DNA from: Ruegeria sp. EL01
Lineage (GTDB): Bacteria; Pseudomonadota; Alphaproteobacteria; Rhodobacterales; Rhodobacteraceae
Length of the DNA stretch: 64,000 nt
Assembly: GCF_900313035.1 (NCBI RefSeq)
Contig: NZ_OMPS01000001.1
Location: 62,001-126,000, forward strand
Direction: 5' to 3'
The translations under genes and the position numbers were made by a program. The notes under the pieces are model-generated. The model saw nothing but the letters and a program-made list of their open reading frames with translations. It was not told the origin of the DNA and ran no database searches. Each line of letters opens with the position of its first letter. The stretch's first letter is position 1. This document shows, in pieces, positions 37,573 to 46,032 of the stretch.

Positions 37573-38499
37573 ATGATCCTGTGCTGCGGTGAAGCCCTGA
37601 TCGACATGATCGCCGAACCAACGGTTTCGGGCGCAAGCGGTTTTGTTCCGCATTCGGGTGGGGCGATTTTCAATACGGCCATTGCGTTGGGACGGCTGGG
37701 TTCGCCGGTGGGAATGCTGACGGGCCTTTCTTCGGACATGTTCGGGCGACAGTTGGCGGGGGACTTGCAGGCCAGCCACGTGGATGCGTCGCATGTCATC
37801 AGCTCGGACCGCCCCACGACATTGGCCTTTGTCCAGTTGCGGGATGGGCAGGCCTCGTACAATTTTGTTGACGAAAACACCGCTGGTCGGATGCTGCAGG
37901 CCGAGGATATGCCTGACCAGCTTTCGTCTGTTTCCGCGCTATATTTCGGCGGTATCAGCCTGGCTTGCGAGCCCTGCGCCGACGCCTATGCCGCATTGTT
38001 GCATCGCCATGGAGCCGACCGTGCGGTTGTGCTGGACCCGAATATCCGACCCGGTTTCATCAAAGACCAGACCCGATATCGCACGCGTCTGAACCGCATG
38101 GTAGCGCAGGCCGATATGATCAAAGTATCCGACGAGGATTTGGACTGGATTATCCCAGGCCCCGAAAGCCATGCGGAAAAGGTTCCATTGTTGCTGCAGG
38201 CCGGTCCTGCAGTGGTCATTGTCACGCGGGGCAGCGAAGGGGCAACAGGTTATCTGGCGGATGGCACTGAAACCTCTGTTCCAGTGGAACCTGTACAGGT
38301 CGTGGACACAGTTGGTGCGGGCGATACGTTCAATGCGGGGGTTCTTGCTGAGCTACACCGCGCGGGCCACCTGACAAAATCCGGTTTACGCGGTCTGACG
38401 ACCGATCCTTTGCGCGCAGCCCTTGTGTTGGGCACGAAGGTTGCCGGGGTAACCGTGTCCCGCGCCGGAGCAAACCCGCCCTGGGCGCACGAGCTTTGA
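37573..38499 (+). CDS. PfkB-family sugar kinase, probable fructokinase
   Basis: 308 residues of the ribokinase/PfkB family. MILCCGEALIDMI and the GG-containing SGGAIFNTAIALGRLG near the N-terminus mark the substrate-binding part, and DTVGAGDTFNAGVLAEL near residue 255 is the anion hole with the catalytic Asp. It is probably an ATP-dependent fructokinase, useful for fructose from sucrose cleaved by AglA. The frame is open from 37537, but the ATG at 37573 fits the family start. It lies between the fusion gene and a lyxose isomerase-like gene in one direction. Confidence 0.9.
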   Translation: MILCCGEALIDMIAEPTVSGASGFVPHSGGAIFNTAIALGRLGSPVGMLTGLSSDMFGRQLAGDLQASHVDASHVISSDRPTTLAFVQLRDGQASYNFVDENTAGRMLQAEDMPDQLSSVSALYFGGISLACEPCADAYAALLHRHGADRAVVLDPNIRPGFIKDQTRYRTRLNRMVAQADMIKVSDEDLDWIIPGPESHAEKVPLLLQAGPAVVIVTRGSEGATGYLADGTETSVPVEPVQVVDTVGAGDTFNAGVLAELHRAGHLTKSGLRGLTTDPLRAALVLGTKVAGVTVSRAGANPPWAHEL

Positions 38500-38517
38500 T
38501 CTGATGAGGAAAGCAAT

Positions 38518-39183
38518 ATGAAAAGATCCGACATCAACCGCATCAAAGCCGAGGCACAGAGCTTCATCCAGTCTTTTGGATTTGCCTTACCGCCGTTCGC
38601 CGACTGGTCCCCGGAACAAATGCGCAGCCCCAAGGCGGACAGCATCCGCGAACGCGGCTTGGGCTGGGATATCACCGACTATGGCCAAGGAAGGTTCGAT
38701 GATCTCGGCCTATTCCTGTTCACCCTGCGCAACGGAGACGTTGGCGACCTAAGCCAGGGTCGTGGCATGCTGTATGCAGAAAAGCTGTTGATTTCCCGCG
38801 ATAAACAACTGTCACCCATGCACCGTCATGTCATCAAGGCCGAGGACATCATCAATCGGGGTGGTGGTGATTTAGTCATGGAAATCCATGCATCAAACCC
38901 GGAAGGGGGCGTCGGTCGCGACAATCCCGTGACTGTCCCAAGCGATGGTTGCCCGGTGACCCTTCAGTCGGGGGAACTGTTGCGTTTGAAACCCGGCACT
39001 AGCGTGACGCTAATGCCGGGGATTTGGCATGCTTTCTGGGCTGAACGCGGCGATTGCCTGATCGGAGAGGTTTCTACCGTCAATGATGACCGCACCGACA
39101 ATGTGTTCGAAGAACCGATCCCCCGCTTTGCAACGATCGAGGAAGATACTGATCCCGATTTCCTGCTAGTGGCCGACTACTGA
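38518..39183 (+). CDS. D-lyxose ketol-isomerase family cupin
   Basis: 221 residues of the D-lyxose isomerase family. The metal-binding His pair is seen in LSPMHRHVIKAEDI (about 98-111) and a later His in MPGIWHAFWAE (about 167-177). Known family members interconvert D-lyxose/D-xylulose and D-mannose/D-fructose using a divalent metal. Here the mannose/fructose reaction would make sense, since a fructokinase gene ends 18 nt upstream. It is the last gene of the aglR operon. Confidence 0.88.
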   Translation: MKRSDINRIKAEAQSFIQSFGFALPPFADWSPEQMRSPKADSIRERGLGWDITDYGQGRFDDLGLFLFTLRNGDVGDLSQGRGMLYAEKLLISRDKQLSPMHRHVIKAEDIINRGGGDLVMEIHASNPEGGVGRDNPVTVPSDGCPVTLQSGELLRLKPGTSVTLMPGIWHAFWAERGDCLIGEVSTVNDDRTDNVFEEPIPRFATIEEDTDPDFLLVADY

Positions 39184-39320
39184 CCCAGCTCTGAAACCGG
39201 GTAGAATTGCGGACATAACTCCCCTGTTGTATTTTCTTACTATTTTTGTCAGATACCGTTTGACCCAGTCAGATCCCTCGGAATCACGCCCGGTCAAAGA
39301 CCAGAGACCGAGAGACGATC

Positions 39321-39542
39321 ATGACAAAAACACTCACCGACCTATTGGCCGCAGATGCTGTCGCCAGCCGCTACGGATGTGCGCTGAAACCAAAACTGCG
39401 GCAAGCAATCGAGGCTGACCTCGGTTTCCCTGCCCGCGCAGCATCGCCGCGGCCGGAAGCCCCAATTGCCGAATGCGATCTGCCCGAAAACGTTCAAAGC
39501 CTGTCCAGCCACTCGGCAAAGACGGAAAGGCGGCGCGCATGA
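39321..39542 (+). CDS. Small protein of unknown function
   Basis: 73 residues, starting MTKTLTDLLAADAVASRYG. No domain, signal peptide or membrane segment is recognisable. The C-terminal half is rich in Pro, Ser and charged residues and looks disordered. It starts 137 nt behind the isomerase-like gene with a GAGAGAC sequence before the ATG, and its stop overlaps the next gene as ATGA. That coupling is the best evidence that it is real. Confidence 0.55.
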   Translation: MTKTLTDLLAADAVASRYGCALKPKLRQAIEADLGFPARAASPRPEAPIAECDLPENVQSLSSHSAKTERRRA

Positions 39543-40042
39543 GCTTTTTCGCTTCCGGACAAAACGACGCGCGGGCACCACATGCATTGGACGAGTTCGA
39601 TGATTTCGAACGGGGTCTTCTGCCCGTCATGCGGCATTTCATCCTCAGTTTTACCACGCCCACAACCCAAGCCTGGCAACATGCATATTCAGTCGCAATC
39701 GAGAAATGGGGTCAGGATCAGGGACTAAATCTTGCGCATCTTGTTTTCAAAGTCATCAAGGCCACCTTGCATTGCCGCGCTGATGGGTTGGCTTTCAATG
39801 ATCCTTTGAGCGTGGAGGACCGGTTGGAAATCACCTGTGATGAAAGGGCGTTGCTGAAAATGCTGCATCACATGCGACGCGATGAAACACCCGCTGCGCG
39901 AGACGCGGTTGGTCAGGTTACCGGGGGGTATCCCGATGCGCATCTGGTTCAGGCCGGGTTGACGTTGGCCAGTCGGTTCCCCACCAGCGGCGAATGCCAA
40001 GGTCAACCGTCACGACGCCCCGTTCTACGCGTGGTTCAGTGA
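39539..40042 (+). CDS. Protein of unknown function coupled to the preceding small gene
   Basis: 167 residues. Mostly helical and soluble, with RGLLPVMRHFILSFTTPTTQ and a conserved-looking DERALLKMLHHMRRDETPAAR. I do not recognise a family. It begins at an ATG overlapping the stop of the 73-residue gene, and ends about 60 nt before the cobalamin riboswitch, so it is not under that control. The C-terminal 15 residues (SGECQGQPSRRPVLR) look disordered. Function unknown. Confidence 0.6.
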   Translation: MSFFASGQNDARAPHALDEFDDFERGLLPVMRHFILSFTTPTTQAWQHAYSVAIEKWGQDQGLNLAHLVFKVIKATLHCRADGLAFNDPLSVEDRLEITCDERALLKMLHHMRRDETPAARDAVGQVTGGYPDAHLVQAGLTLASRFPTSGECQGQPSRRPVLRVVQ

Positions 40043-40103
40043 TGCAGCGTTGGCAATGATCTGACGCTTGACAATCAATACGACACCAGACTAGCTGACC
40101 GGG

Positions 40104-40325
40104 ATGGTTCCCTGAGGATTTCCTTGGGGATGAAAATGGGAATACGGTGCGGCCCCAACATTCAGGCCAATTCCGTGACTGCCCCCGCAACTGTAGGCGG
40201 TGAGCGACGCCAAATCACCACTGGCCCTAAGGGTCGGGAAGGTTGGCCAAGCGACGACCCGCAAGTCAGGAGACCTGCCATCAGATGTTCAACTAACCCA
40301 GGGCGGGGCGTCCTGACAGGAGGCT
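40104..40325 (+). ncRNA. Cobalamin riboswitch
   Basis: The conserved B12 elements are present in order: the GCCCCCGCAACTGTA segment (40181-40195), GGGAAGG (40217-40223) and the B12 box AGTCAGGAGACCTGCC (40264-40279). The expression platform that follows contains TCCTGACAGGA (40311-40321), which can fold so that the AGGAGG ribosome binding site (40318-40323) is sequestered. This suggests translational control in response to adenosylcobalamin or a related cobalamin. It lies upstream of the BtuD-F-C-like transporter genes. Confidence 0.95.
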
Positions 40326-40328
40326 AAG

Positions 40329-40412
40329 ATGGCGCGTATGCGTGTTCACAAGACTGGCACTTTCTGTCCACATCTCCTGAGTGGCGGGGACTGCTATGTC
40401 CGCTTCTCCTGA
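40329..40412 (+). CDS. Small ORF (27 codons) directly behind the riboswitch
   Basis: An ATG at 40329 follows a perfect AGGAGG with 5-nt spacing, the best ribosome binding site of this operon. The 27-residue product is MARMRVHKTGTFCPHLLSGG (first 20) and continues with DCYVRFS before TGA. It contains two cysteines and two histidines. Its stop (40410-40412) lies 17 nt inside the DUF1636 gene in another frame, so ribosomes could reinitiate at 40396. It may be a leader peptide through which the riboswitch regulates, or a short functional protein. Confidence 0.45.
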   Translation: MARMRVHKTGTFCPHLLSGGDCYVRFS

Positions 40413-40752
40413 ACACTACGTTCTAATCTGTTCAACCTGCCAGGGACCAATTGCAGCTGAAACAGCGCAAAAGGTGCTGGGTGAACAGTTGCCACCCGGG
40501 TTTGCGACTCGGCTGATCGCGTGCATGGCAGGGTGCGAACGCCCCATGACCGTTGGTCTGCAGGCAAGGCACAAAGCCCAGTACCTTTTCGGCGACATCA
40601 CAAGCCTTAAAGATCTGACCGCTGTGGTCGAATTTGCCCATCAGTATCTCGACAGTGAGGACGGTTGGACCAGTGCATCCGAGCGGCCGCCTGCCCTGCT
40701 CACCAAGACGTTGTCGCGCTTGCCATGCTTACCTGCAAAGAGCGTGTCATGA
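40396..40752 (+). CDS. DUF1636 predicted metal-binding protein
   Basis: 118 residues with a thioredoxin-like ferredoxin layout: VLICSTCQGP near the N-terminus and IACMAGCERPMTV about 45 residues later, four cysteines that could bind a metal or Fe-S cluster. DUF1636 proteins are known neighbours of cobalamin uptake and synthesis genes in Rhodobacterales; a role in cobalt or corrinoid handling is inferred, not shown. The ATG at 40396 has GGGGA upstream; a GTG at 40381 in the same frame is possible. It overlaps the ATPase gene as ATGA. Confidence 0.85.
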   Translation: MSASPEHYVLICSTCQGPIAAETAQKVLGEQLPPGFATRLIACMAGCERPMTVGLQARHKAQYLFGDITSLKDLTAVVEFAHQYLDSEDGWTSASERPPALLTKTLSRLPCLPAKSVS

Positions 40753-41525
40753 GCTTTTTGACCGCCGAAGGCCTGGAATATTATGCATTGAATGGCGACG
40801 TTCTGCTTCAGGATGTGTCTTTCAGTCTGGACGAGGGCGCGGTTCTGGCCATCGCCGGACCAAACGGCGCCGGGAAAACCACGCTGTTGAACTTGTTGTG
40901 CGGGGTTGAACGACTTTCCCTCGGGGACGTCCGTATCCGCAACCAAAGCCTGCGTGGCTTGTCAGCTCAGCAAAGGGCGCGAACCATCGCTGTGGTCGGC
41001 CAACAGGAATTGCCAGACCGCCGCCTGCGGTTGCGAGACTATGTGGCGCTGGGGCAAATACCCATTCAGGCCGACCGGTCCGCCGCTGATCACAAAGCAG
41101 ATCTTGACCGCGTGCTGGCGATCACCGAATTGACCCACCTCGCAGGGAAATCAATGCGGATGCTGTCAGGTGGCGAGCGACAGCGCGCCCATATCGCGCG
41201 TGCCTTGGCCCAAAACCCATCGTTGCTGTTTCTGGATGAGCCAACCAATCATCTGGATCCGGATGCCAAGGGGCATATGCTCTCGTTGGTCGCCAATCTG
41301 GGTGTGACAGTGGTCATGATTGTCCACGACCTGGTCATGATCCCGGAATTTGCCACCCATGTTGCGCTGATGAAAACCACTCGCCTGACTGGGTTCGGTC
41401 CAGTCAGTGATGTGCTGACCTCGGAGCGCGTCCGCGACACCTTTGGTGTGGACTATTTGTGCTTTCAGCATGAAGGCCGCGTGATCCCGGCACTCGACAT
41501 TCGAAAACGAAAACTGCCATCATAA
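40749..41525 (+). CDS. btuD: Cobalamin-type ABC transporter ATP-binding protein
   Basis: 258 residues of the FecE/BtuD type. Walker A GPNGAGKTT (37-45), Q-loop in VVGQQELPDRRL, signature LSGGE (139-143), Walker B LLFLDE (159-164), D-loop NHLD and H-loop His in MIVHDL. The start is the ATG overlapping the DUF1636 stop (ATGA); the open frame from 40665 is longer but runs inside DUF1636. It energises the permease at 42490. The riboswitch upstream argues for cobalamin over iron-siderophore. Confidence 0.9.
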   Translation: MSFLTAEGLEYYALNGDVLLQDVSFSLDEGAVLAIAGPNGAGKTTLLNLLCGVERLSLGDVRIRNQSLRGLSAQQRARTIAVVGQQELPDRRLRLRDYVALGQIPIQADRSAADHKADLDRVLAITELTHLAGKSMRMLSGGERQRAHIARALAQNPSLLFLDEPTNHLDPDAKGHMLSLVANLGVTVVMIVHDLVMIPEFATHVALMKTTRLTGFGPVSDVLTSERVRDTFGVDYLCFQHEGRVIPALDIRKRKLPS

Positions 41526-41537
41526 CAGGAGCCTATC

Positions 41538-42488
41538 ATGATGCAGAAACTCTGGCCTGTGGCGCTGATCGCTGGCCTGACCAACGGCGCTGCCGCGCAC
41601 GAAGTTACCGTAGACAACTGCGGTGAGCCGTTGGTGTTTGACACAATGCCCGAGCGGTTGATCGTGCACGACATGAATATGACCGACATGGCCTTTGCGC
41701 TGGGTCTGCAAGACAAGATCGTCGGTTTGACCGGGATCACCGGCTGGTACAAAACCAGCCCAGATTTTGACGCGCTGCGTGGCGATATCCCGGAACTTGC
41801 TCCGAAATATCCCACCATAGAAAACTTGGTGGCAGTCGAGCCGGACCTGTTTTTTGCCGGTTGGTACTATGGCATGAAACCCGGCGGCGACGTGACACCG
41901 GACACGTTATCGCCTTTCGGCATCAAGACCATGATCCTGACCGAAAGCTGCGTCCATTTGGACAACGACCGCCCCAAGGCCAGCATGAACCTTCTGTTTG
42001 ATGACGTTCTGCGTCTCGGCAAGGTCATGCATGTCGAGGACAAGGCCGAAGCACTGGTCACCGGCTGGAAGGATCAGCTGTCTGCCATCCAAGCACAAAC
42101 CGCCAATCTGGAGAAACCCCGTGTTTTTCTTCTGGACGGCCCGGCCGACGCGCCCTTTACCGCTGGCAAGTTTGCTATTCCCGACGCAATGATCGCTGCT
42201 GCTGGGGGTGAAAACGTCACTCATGATCTTGACACCAGCTGGGGCCGCACTTCATGGGAAGCTGTTGCCGCATCAAATCCTGAGTTTCTGGTTTTGTTGG
42301 ACTACCAGACCGGCAACGGTGCCGCGGACACGTTCAAATTTCTTCAGGACCATCCGGTGATGTCTCAAACCGACGCGGTCAAGAATGAACGCTGGATCGG
42401 GTTGCAATACGAAGAATTGACGCCCGGGCCGGCAAATATCGAAGCGATCGAGAAAATGGCACGGGCGATGCACCCGGTAATAAACTGA
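41538..42488 (+). CDS. btuF: Cobalamin-type periplasmic binding protein
   Basis: 316 residues with a Sec signal peptide (MMQKLWPVALIAGLTNGAAA, cleavage near 20) and a class III (FecB/BtuF) solute-binding fold: PERLIVHDMNMTDMAFALG, VEPDLFFAGW and a long connecting helix. It should deliver the corrinoid to the BtuC-like permease. Unlike the sugar and polyamine binding protein genes in this window it is followed by the permease gene after 1 nt, with no hairpin. Confidence 0.9.
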   Translation: MMQKLWPVALIAGLTNGAAAHEVTVDNCGEPLVFDTMPERLIVHDMNMTDMAFALGLQDKIVGLTGITGWYKTSPDFDALRGDIPELAPKYPTIENLVAVEPDLFFAGWYYGMKPGGDVTPDTLSPFGIKTMILTESCVHLDNDRPKASMNLLFDDVLRLGKVMHVEDKAEALVTGWKDQLSAIQAQTANLEKPRVFLLDGPADAPFTAGKFAIPDAMIAAAGGENVTHDLDTSWGRTSWEAVAASNPEFLVLLDYQTGNGAADTFKFLQDHPVMSQTDAVKNERWIGLQYEELTPGPANIEAIEKMARAMHPVIN

Positions 42489-42489
42489 C

Positions 42490-43500
42490 ATGGGCCAAAC
42501 GGGCCGCATTGTTGGACTGGGGGCGGTCGTACTGATCGCCCTTTTGCTGTTGTCCACGATCTACGGCACGACGCCGATCCCGGTTTCGGACGTATTAGCG
42601 GCCATCGGATTGGGGACCGGCCTGACCGAAGGTGAAATGTCGCCCTTGCATCGAATTGTATTCGACCTGCGCCTGCCGCGCGCCCTGTTTGCGGCGGTCA
42701 TCGGCGCAGGCTTAGGCGTTGTCGGTGTGGTGTTGCAAACCACGACCCGCAATGATCTGGCGGACCCGTTCCTTTTTGGACTGTCCTCTGGCGCGGCGGC
42801 AGGGGCTGTTTTGGTCATAACGGTAACAGGCGATGTGCTGGGCATCTGGACCCTGCCTCTCGCTGCGTTCTGCGGTGGTTTGATTGCATCTGCTATCGTA
42901 CTGGCACTGGTTCAAGGTCTGCGCACCAGTGCACCCGAAAAGCTGATTTTGGCTGGTCTGGCCGTTTCGTTCCTGTTTTCGGCAATCACAAATTACCTGA
43001 TCTTTGCAGGCGACAGCCGCGCCGCCCATTCGGTGATTTTCTGGATGCTTGGTGGACTCGGTCTGGCCCGCTGGGAGACATTTCCGCTTGTACTGATCGG
43101 ATTCGGGTTAATCCTTGGCTACGCATTGTACCGCAGCCGGTGGCTGGATGCGTTGCTGACCGGGGATTTTACGGCCGCCACGCTAGGTATTCCGGTTCAG
43201 GGTCTGCGGTTTCGAATGTTCTTCGTTGCAGCTCTGGCAACAGCGAGTTTTGTCTCGGTTGCCGGGGTCATCGGGTTCGTTGGTCTCATGGTGCCCCATA
43301 TCGCCCGTGGAATCGCAGGAACTCTGCACCGTAACCTTCTGATTGCATCCGCAATCGTGGGGGCAATCCTGCTTACTCTGTCCGATATCCTGTCTCGCCT
43401 TTTGCTGGCCCCACAGGAACTGCCGGTGGGGATCGTGACAACATCCATTGGGTCGCTGTTTGTGTTCTTGTACCTGTTCAAATCAGCCCGCACCGATTGA
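42490..43500 (+). CDS. btuC: Cobalamin-type ABC permease
   Basis: 336 residues of the FecCD/BtuC family with about nine to ten membrane segments; GLRLPRALFAAVIG-like LRLPRALFAAVIGAGLGVVG, ADPFLFGLSSGAAAGA and GVIGFVGLMVPHIARG are the family landmarks, and the GSLFVFLYLFKSA end is typical. It is the last gene of the riboswitch-controlled operon. Confidence 0.92.
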   Translation: MGQTGRIVGLGAVVLIALLLLSTIYGTTPIPVSDVLAAIGLGTGLTEGEMSPLHRIVFDLRLPRALFAAVIGAGLGVVGVVLQTTTRNDLADPFLFGLSSGAAAGAVLVITVTGDVLGIWTLPLAAFCGGLIASAIVLALVQGLRTSAPEKLILAGLAVSFLFSAITNYLIFAGDSRAAHSVIFWMLGGLGLARWETFPLVLIGFGLILGYALYRSRWLDALLTGDFTAATLGIPVQGLRFRMFFVAALATASFVSVAGVIGFVGLMVPHIARGIAGTLHRNLLIASAIVGAILLTLSDILSRLLLAPQELPVGIVTTSIGSLFVFLYLFKSARTD

Positions 43501-43551
43501 AGACTTCGGGTGTGAACCCTGAGTAAACAAAGCTGGTCGCGAAGAACGGCT

Positions 43552-43566
43552 GGCCGGTAACCGGCC
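43552..43566. terminator. Inverted repeat between convergent btuC and nadC
   Basis: GGCCGGT and ACCGGCC flank a single A, giving an effective 6-bp GC stem. It lies in the 112-bp gap between convergent genes, without a T run, so it is a weak terminator candidate. Confidence 0.35.
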
Positions 43567-43612
43567 GATATCGGGTCGGGAAAACGCCGCCAAAAATACG
43601 GTTTCGCGGCTC

Positions 43613-44461
43613 TCAGAGATCCAGGCCCAGATCAACGGTTCGGACAGAGTGGGTCAGCGCACCCGACGAGATATAGTCCACCCCAGTTGCGGCAATGGAT
43701 GCGATCCGGTCGAGTGTCACATTACCGCTTGCTTCGGTCCTGATACGTCCATCGACCAAGGAAACAGCTTCGCGCAGCGTGTCATTGTCCATGTTGTCCA
43801 GCAATACCACCGAAGCGCCGCCCACTTCGAGAACCTCTGTCAGCTGGTCCAGGCGATCCACCTCAATCTCGACCGCCATCATGTGACTTGCTTGCGCCTT
43901 TGCAGCATCCAGTACCTGACGAATCCCACCAGCTGCAGCGATGTGGTTGTCCTTTATCAAAATCGCATCGGATAGCGAGTAGCGATGATTGAAACCGCCA
44001 CCGTGCAGCACGGCCAACTTTTCGACCATCCGAAGCCCCGGCGTTGTCTTGCGGGTGCAGGTCACGCGGGTTTTGGTGCCCTTGGTTTGCGCCACAAATG
44101 CCGCTGTCTGTGTTGCAATCCCGGTCAGGCGACCTGCGAAGTTCAAAGCGACCCGCTCACCCGACAAAATAGACGCGGCAGATCCCGAGATGGTCATCAG
44201 CGTATCGTCCTTAGTGCACGCTGCCCCATCCTGTGTGTGAGAGGTGACTTCAAGCGTGGGGTCAACCAACCGAAACGCAATGGCCGCCACTTGCAGTCCG
44301 GACACAACCGCATCTTCGCGGGCGTTTAAACGTGCTTCGTAGGTTAAACCTTCCGGAATAACGGTACGAGTTGTGACATCGCCGTAACTGCCAAGATCTT
44401 CCATCAAAGCGGCCCGGATCATCGGCTCGAGGACAAGATCGGGCAGTGTTGCAAAACTCAT
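43613..44461 (-). CDS. nadC: Nicotinate-nucleotide pyrophosphorylase (carboxylating)
   Basis: 282 residues. It converts quinolinate and PRPP to nicotinate mononucleotide (EC 2.4.2.19). Family landmarks are EDLGSYGDVTTR, ERVALNFAGRLTGIAT, CTRKTTPGLRMVEKLAV, the GGGFNHRYSLSDAILIKDNH segment and the C-terminal VDYISSGALTHS. The frame is open to 44650, but the ATG at 44461 overlaps the nadB stop as ATGA and gives the usual length. Last gene of nadA-nadB-nadC. Confidence 0.96.
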   Translation of the reverse strand: MSFATLPDLVLEPMIRAALMEDLGSYGDVTTRTVIPEGLTYEARLNAREDAVVSGLQVAAIAFRLVDPTLEVTSHTQDGAACTKDDTLMTISGSAASILSGERVALNFAGRLTGIATQTAAFVAQTKGTKTRVTCTRKTTPGLRMVEKLAVLHGGGFNHRYSLSDAILIKDNHIAAAGGIRQVLDAAKAQASHMMAVEIEVDRLDQLTEVLEVGGASVVLLDNMDNDTLREAVSLVDGRIRTEASGNVTLDRIASIAATGVDYISSGALTHSVRTVDLGLDL

Positions 44462-46026
44462 GTCGGCTCCTTGCAGACTTTGGTCCGAATGGCGATCGCG
44501 TCGGACAGGTACATCCGGGACCGTTTGCCAGGCCCTTCGGCCGCCTCCGGGAAATCCGATCGTTCGTGGGCGCCGCGGCTTTCTTCGCGACCCAAAGCAC
44601 CTGCCGCAATCAAGGTTGCAGTGGCGCACATGTTGCGGAATTGTTGACACTCGCCGTGTTCCGCCTCAAGCGCTTCGATTGCTTGCAGCGCCTGCGTTAA
44701 CCCTGCGCGGTCTCGCACCACCCCAACATTTTGCGTCATGGTTTGGCGCAGATCCTCAACCGCTTTGGTCGTATTGCGCAATTTACCAGCGGCAAAATGA
44801 ATTTCGATTGAATCTGCTTCTGCAACAGGCGATAATGCCTCCGCTATACCGTCAGCACAGATGCGGGCGTAGACCAACGCTTCCAACAAACCGTTCGACG
44901 CCAATCTGTTTGCCCCGTGCAATCCCGTTGATGAGGCCTCGCCACACACCCACAACCTGCCAAGACTGGCCCGGCCTTCAGTGTCGGTCGCTATCCCACC
45001 CATGTGGTAATGCGCAGCCGGCGCAACAGGGATCGGGTCTTTCGCCGGATCGATGTTATTGCGAGCACAGTATTTGGCCACGGACGGGAACAGATCTTTG
45101 ACCCGATTGCCCAATGCCGCGCGTGTGTCCAACATAGGCCGGTTCCCGGCCTGAACCTCCGCAAAGATAGCACGGGCCACAACGTCACGTGGGGCAAGTT
45201 CTGCGTCCGGGTGAACGGTCGACATAAAACGCGCACCGTGTTTGTTGATCAAAACAGCACCCTCGCCGCGCAGGGCTTCGGTCGCCAAGGGCGCAGGGTC
45301 TTCGCCTACATCCATCGCAGTGGGGTGGAATTGGACAAATTCAGCATCCGCGATCAACGCCCCAGCCCGTGCCGCCATGCCAATCACCTGCCCGCGAATG
45401 CGCGGCGGGTTGGTTGTTAATGCGTACAAACCACCGGATCCGCCACCCGCTAACAAGACTGCCGGGGCACGCAATGTCACGGTCTGCGAACCCATTTCCG
45501 AGGCTTCTTGAACCAAGACCCCCGTGACCTGCCCGTTCGTTACGTCCAGCCCAACGGCAATTGTGCCTTCGAGAACCTGAATCGACGGCGCTTCCCGCAC
45601 ACGTTCAATCAGGGCAGCCATGATCTCACTACCGGCCTGATCGCCCTTGACCCGCACCACTCGGGCGAAACTGTGAGCAGCCTCGCGCGACAGGACATAT
45701 CCGCCATCTTTCGAGCGATCGAAAGGTGTGCCCAGCGTCGTCAGATCGAGAATGTAGTCACGCGCTTCGCGGGTCACCAGCTCTGCGACGTCGGGCACAA
45801 CGGTCCCTGCCCCGGCTTTCACCGTATCTTCTGCATGGCTTTCCGGGCTGTCGGCACGGTCCATCGCAGCGGCCACGCCACCTTGGGCCCACGCGGAACT
45901 TGCCCCTTCGCCCAACGGATCAGGTGAGATCACAACCACCGGCCGTGGCGCCAGCTTCAATGCAGCATAGAGCGCACCAAGCCCGGCACCTACGATAACA
46001 ACCCGGTCCGTCGTAATGTCGGTCAT
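44458..46026 (-). CDS. nadB: L-aspartate oxidase
   Basis: 522 residues. This FAD enzyme oxidises L-aspartate to iminoaspartate (EC 1.4.3.16). GAGLGALYAALKL is the FAD-binding loop, SSAWAQGGVAAAM and HYHMGGIATD contain conserved substrate-site residues, and HGANRLASNGLLEALVY is family-typical. The C-terminal domain carries EECRG-like helices with GREESRGAHERSDFPE. It is coupled with nadA (6-nt gap) and nadC (ATGA). Confidence 0.96.
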   Translation of the reverse strand: MTDITTDRVVIVGAGLGALYAALKLAPRPVVVISPDPLGEGASSAWAQGGVAAAMDRADSPESHAEDTVKAGAGTVVPDVAELVTREARDYILDLTTLGTPFDRSKDGGYVLSREAAHSFARVVRVKGDQAGSEIMAALIERVREAPSIQVLEGTIAVGLDVTNGQVTGVLVQEASEMGSQTVTLRAPAVLLAGGGSGGLYALTTNPPRIRGQVIGMAARAGALIADAEFVQFHPTAMDVGEDPAPLATEALRGEGAVLINKHGARFMSTVHPDAELAPRDVVARAIFAEVQAGNRPMLDTRAALGNRVKDLFPSVAKYCARNNIDPAKDPIPVAPAAHYHMGGIATDTEGRASLGRLWVCGEASSTGLHGANRLASNGLLEALVYARICADGIAEALSPVAEADSIEIHFAAGKLRNTTKAVEDLRQTMTQNVGVVRDRAGLTQALQAIEALEAEHGECQQFRNMCATATLIAAGALGREESRGAHERSDFPEAAEGPGKRSRMYLSDAIAIRTKVCKEPT

Positions 46027-46032
46027 AACCGA

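Noticed and set aside
40329-40395. Upstream extension of DUF1636 to use the AGGAGG site
   Set aside because: The ATG at 40329 is in a different frame from DUF1636 and ends at 40412, so it cannot be its start.
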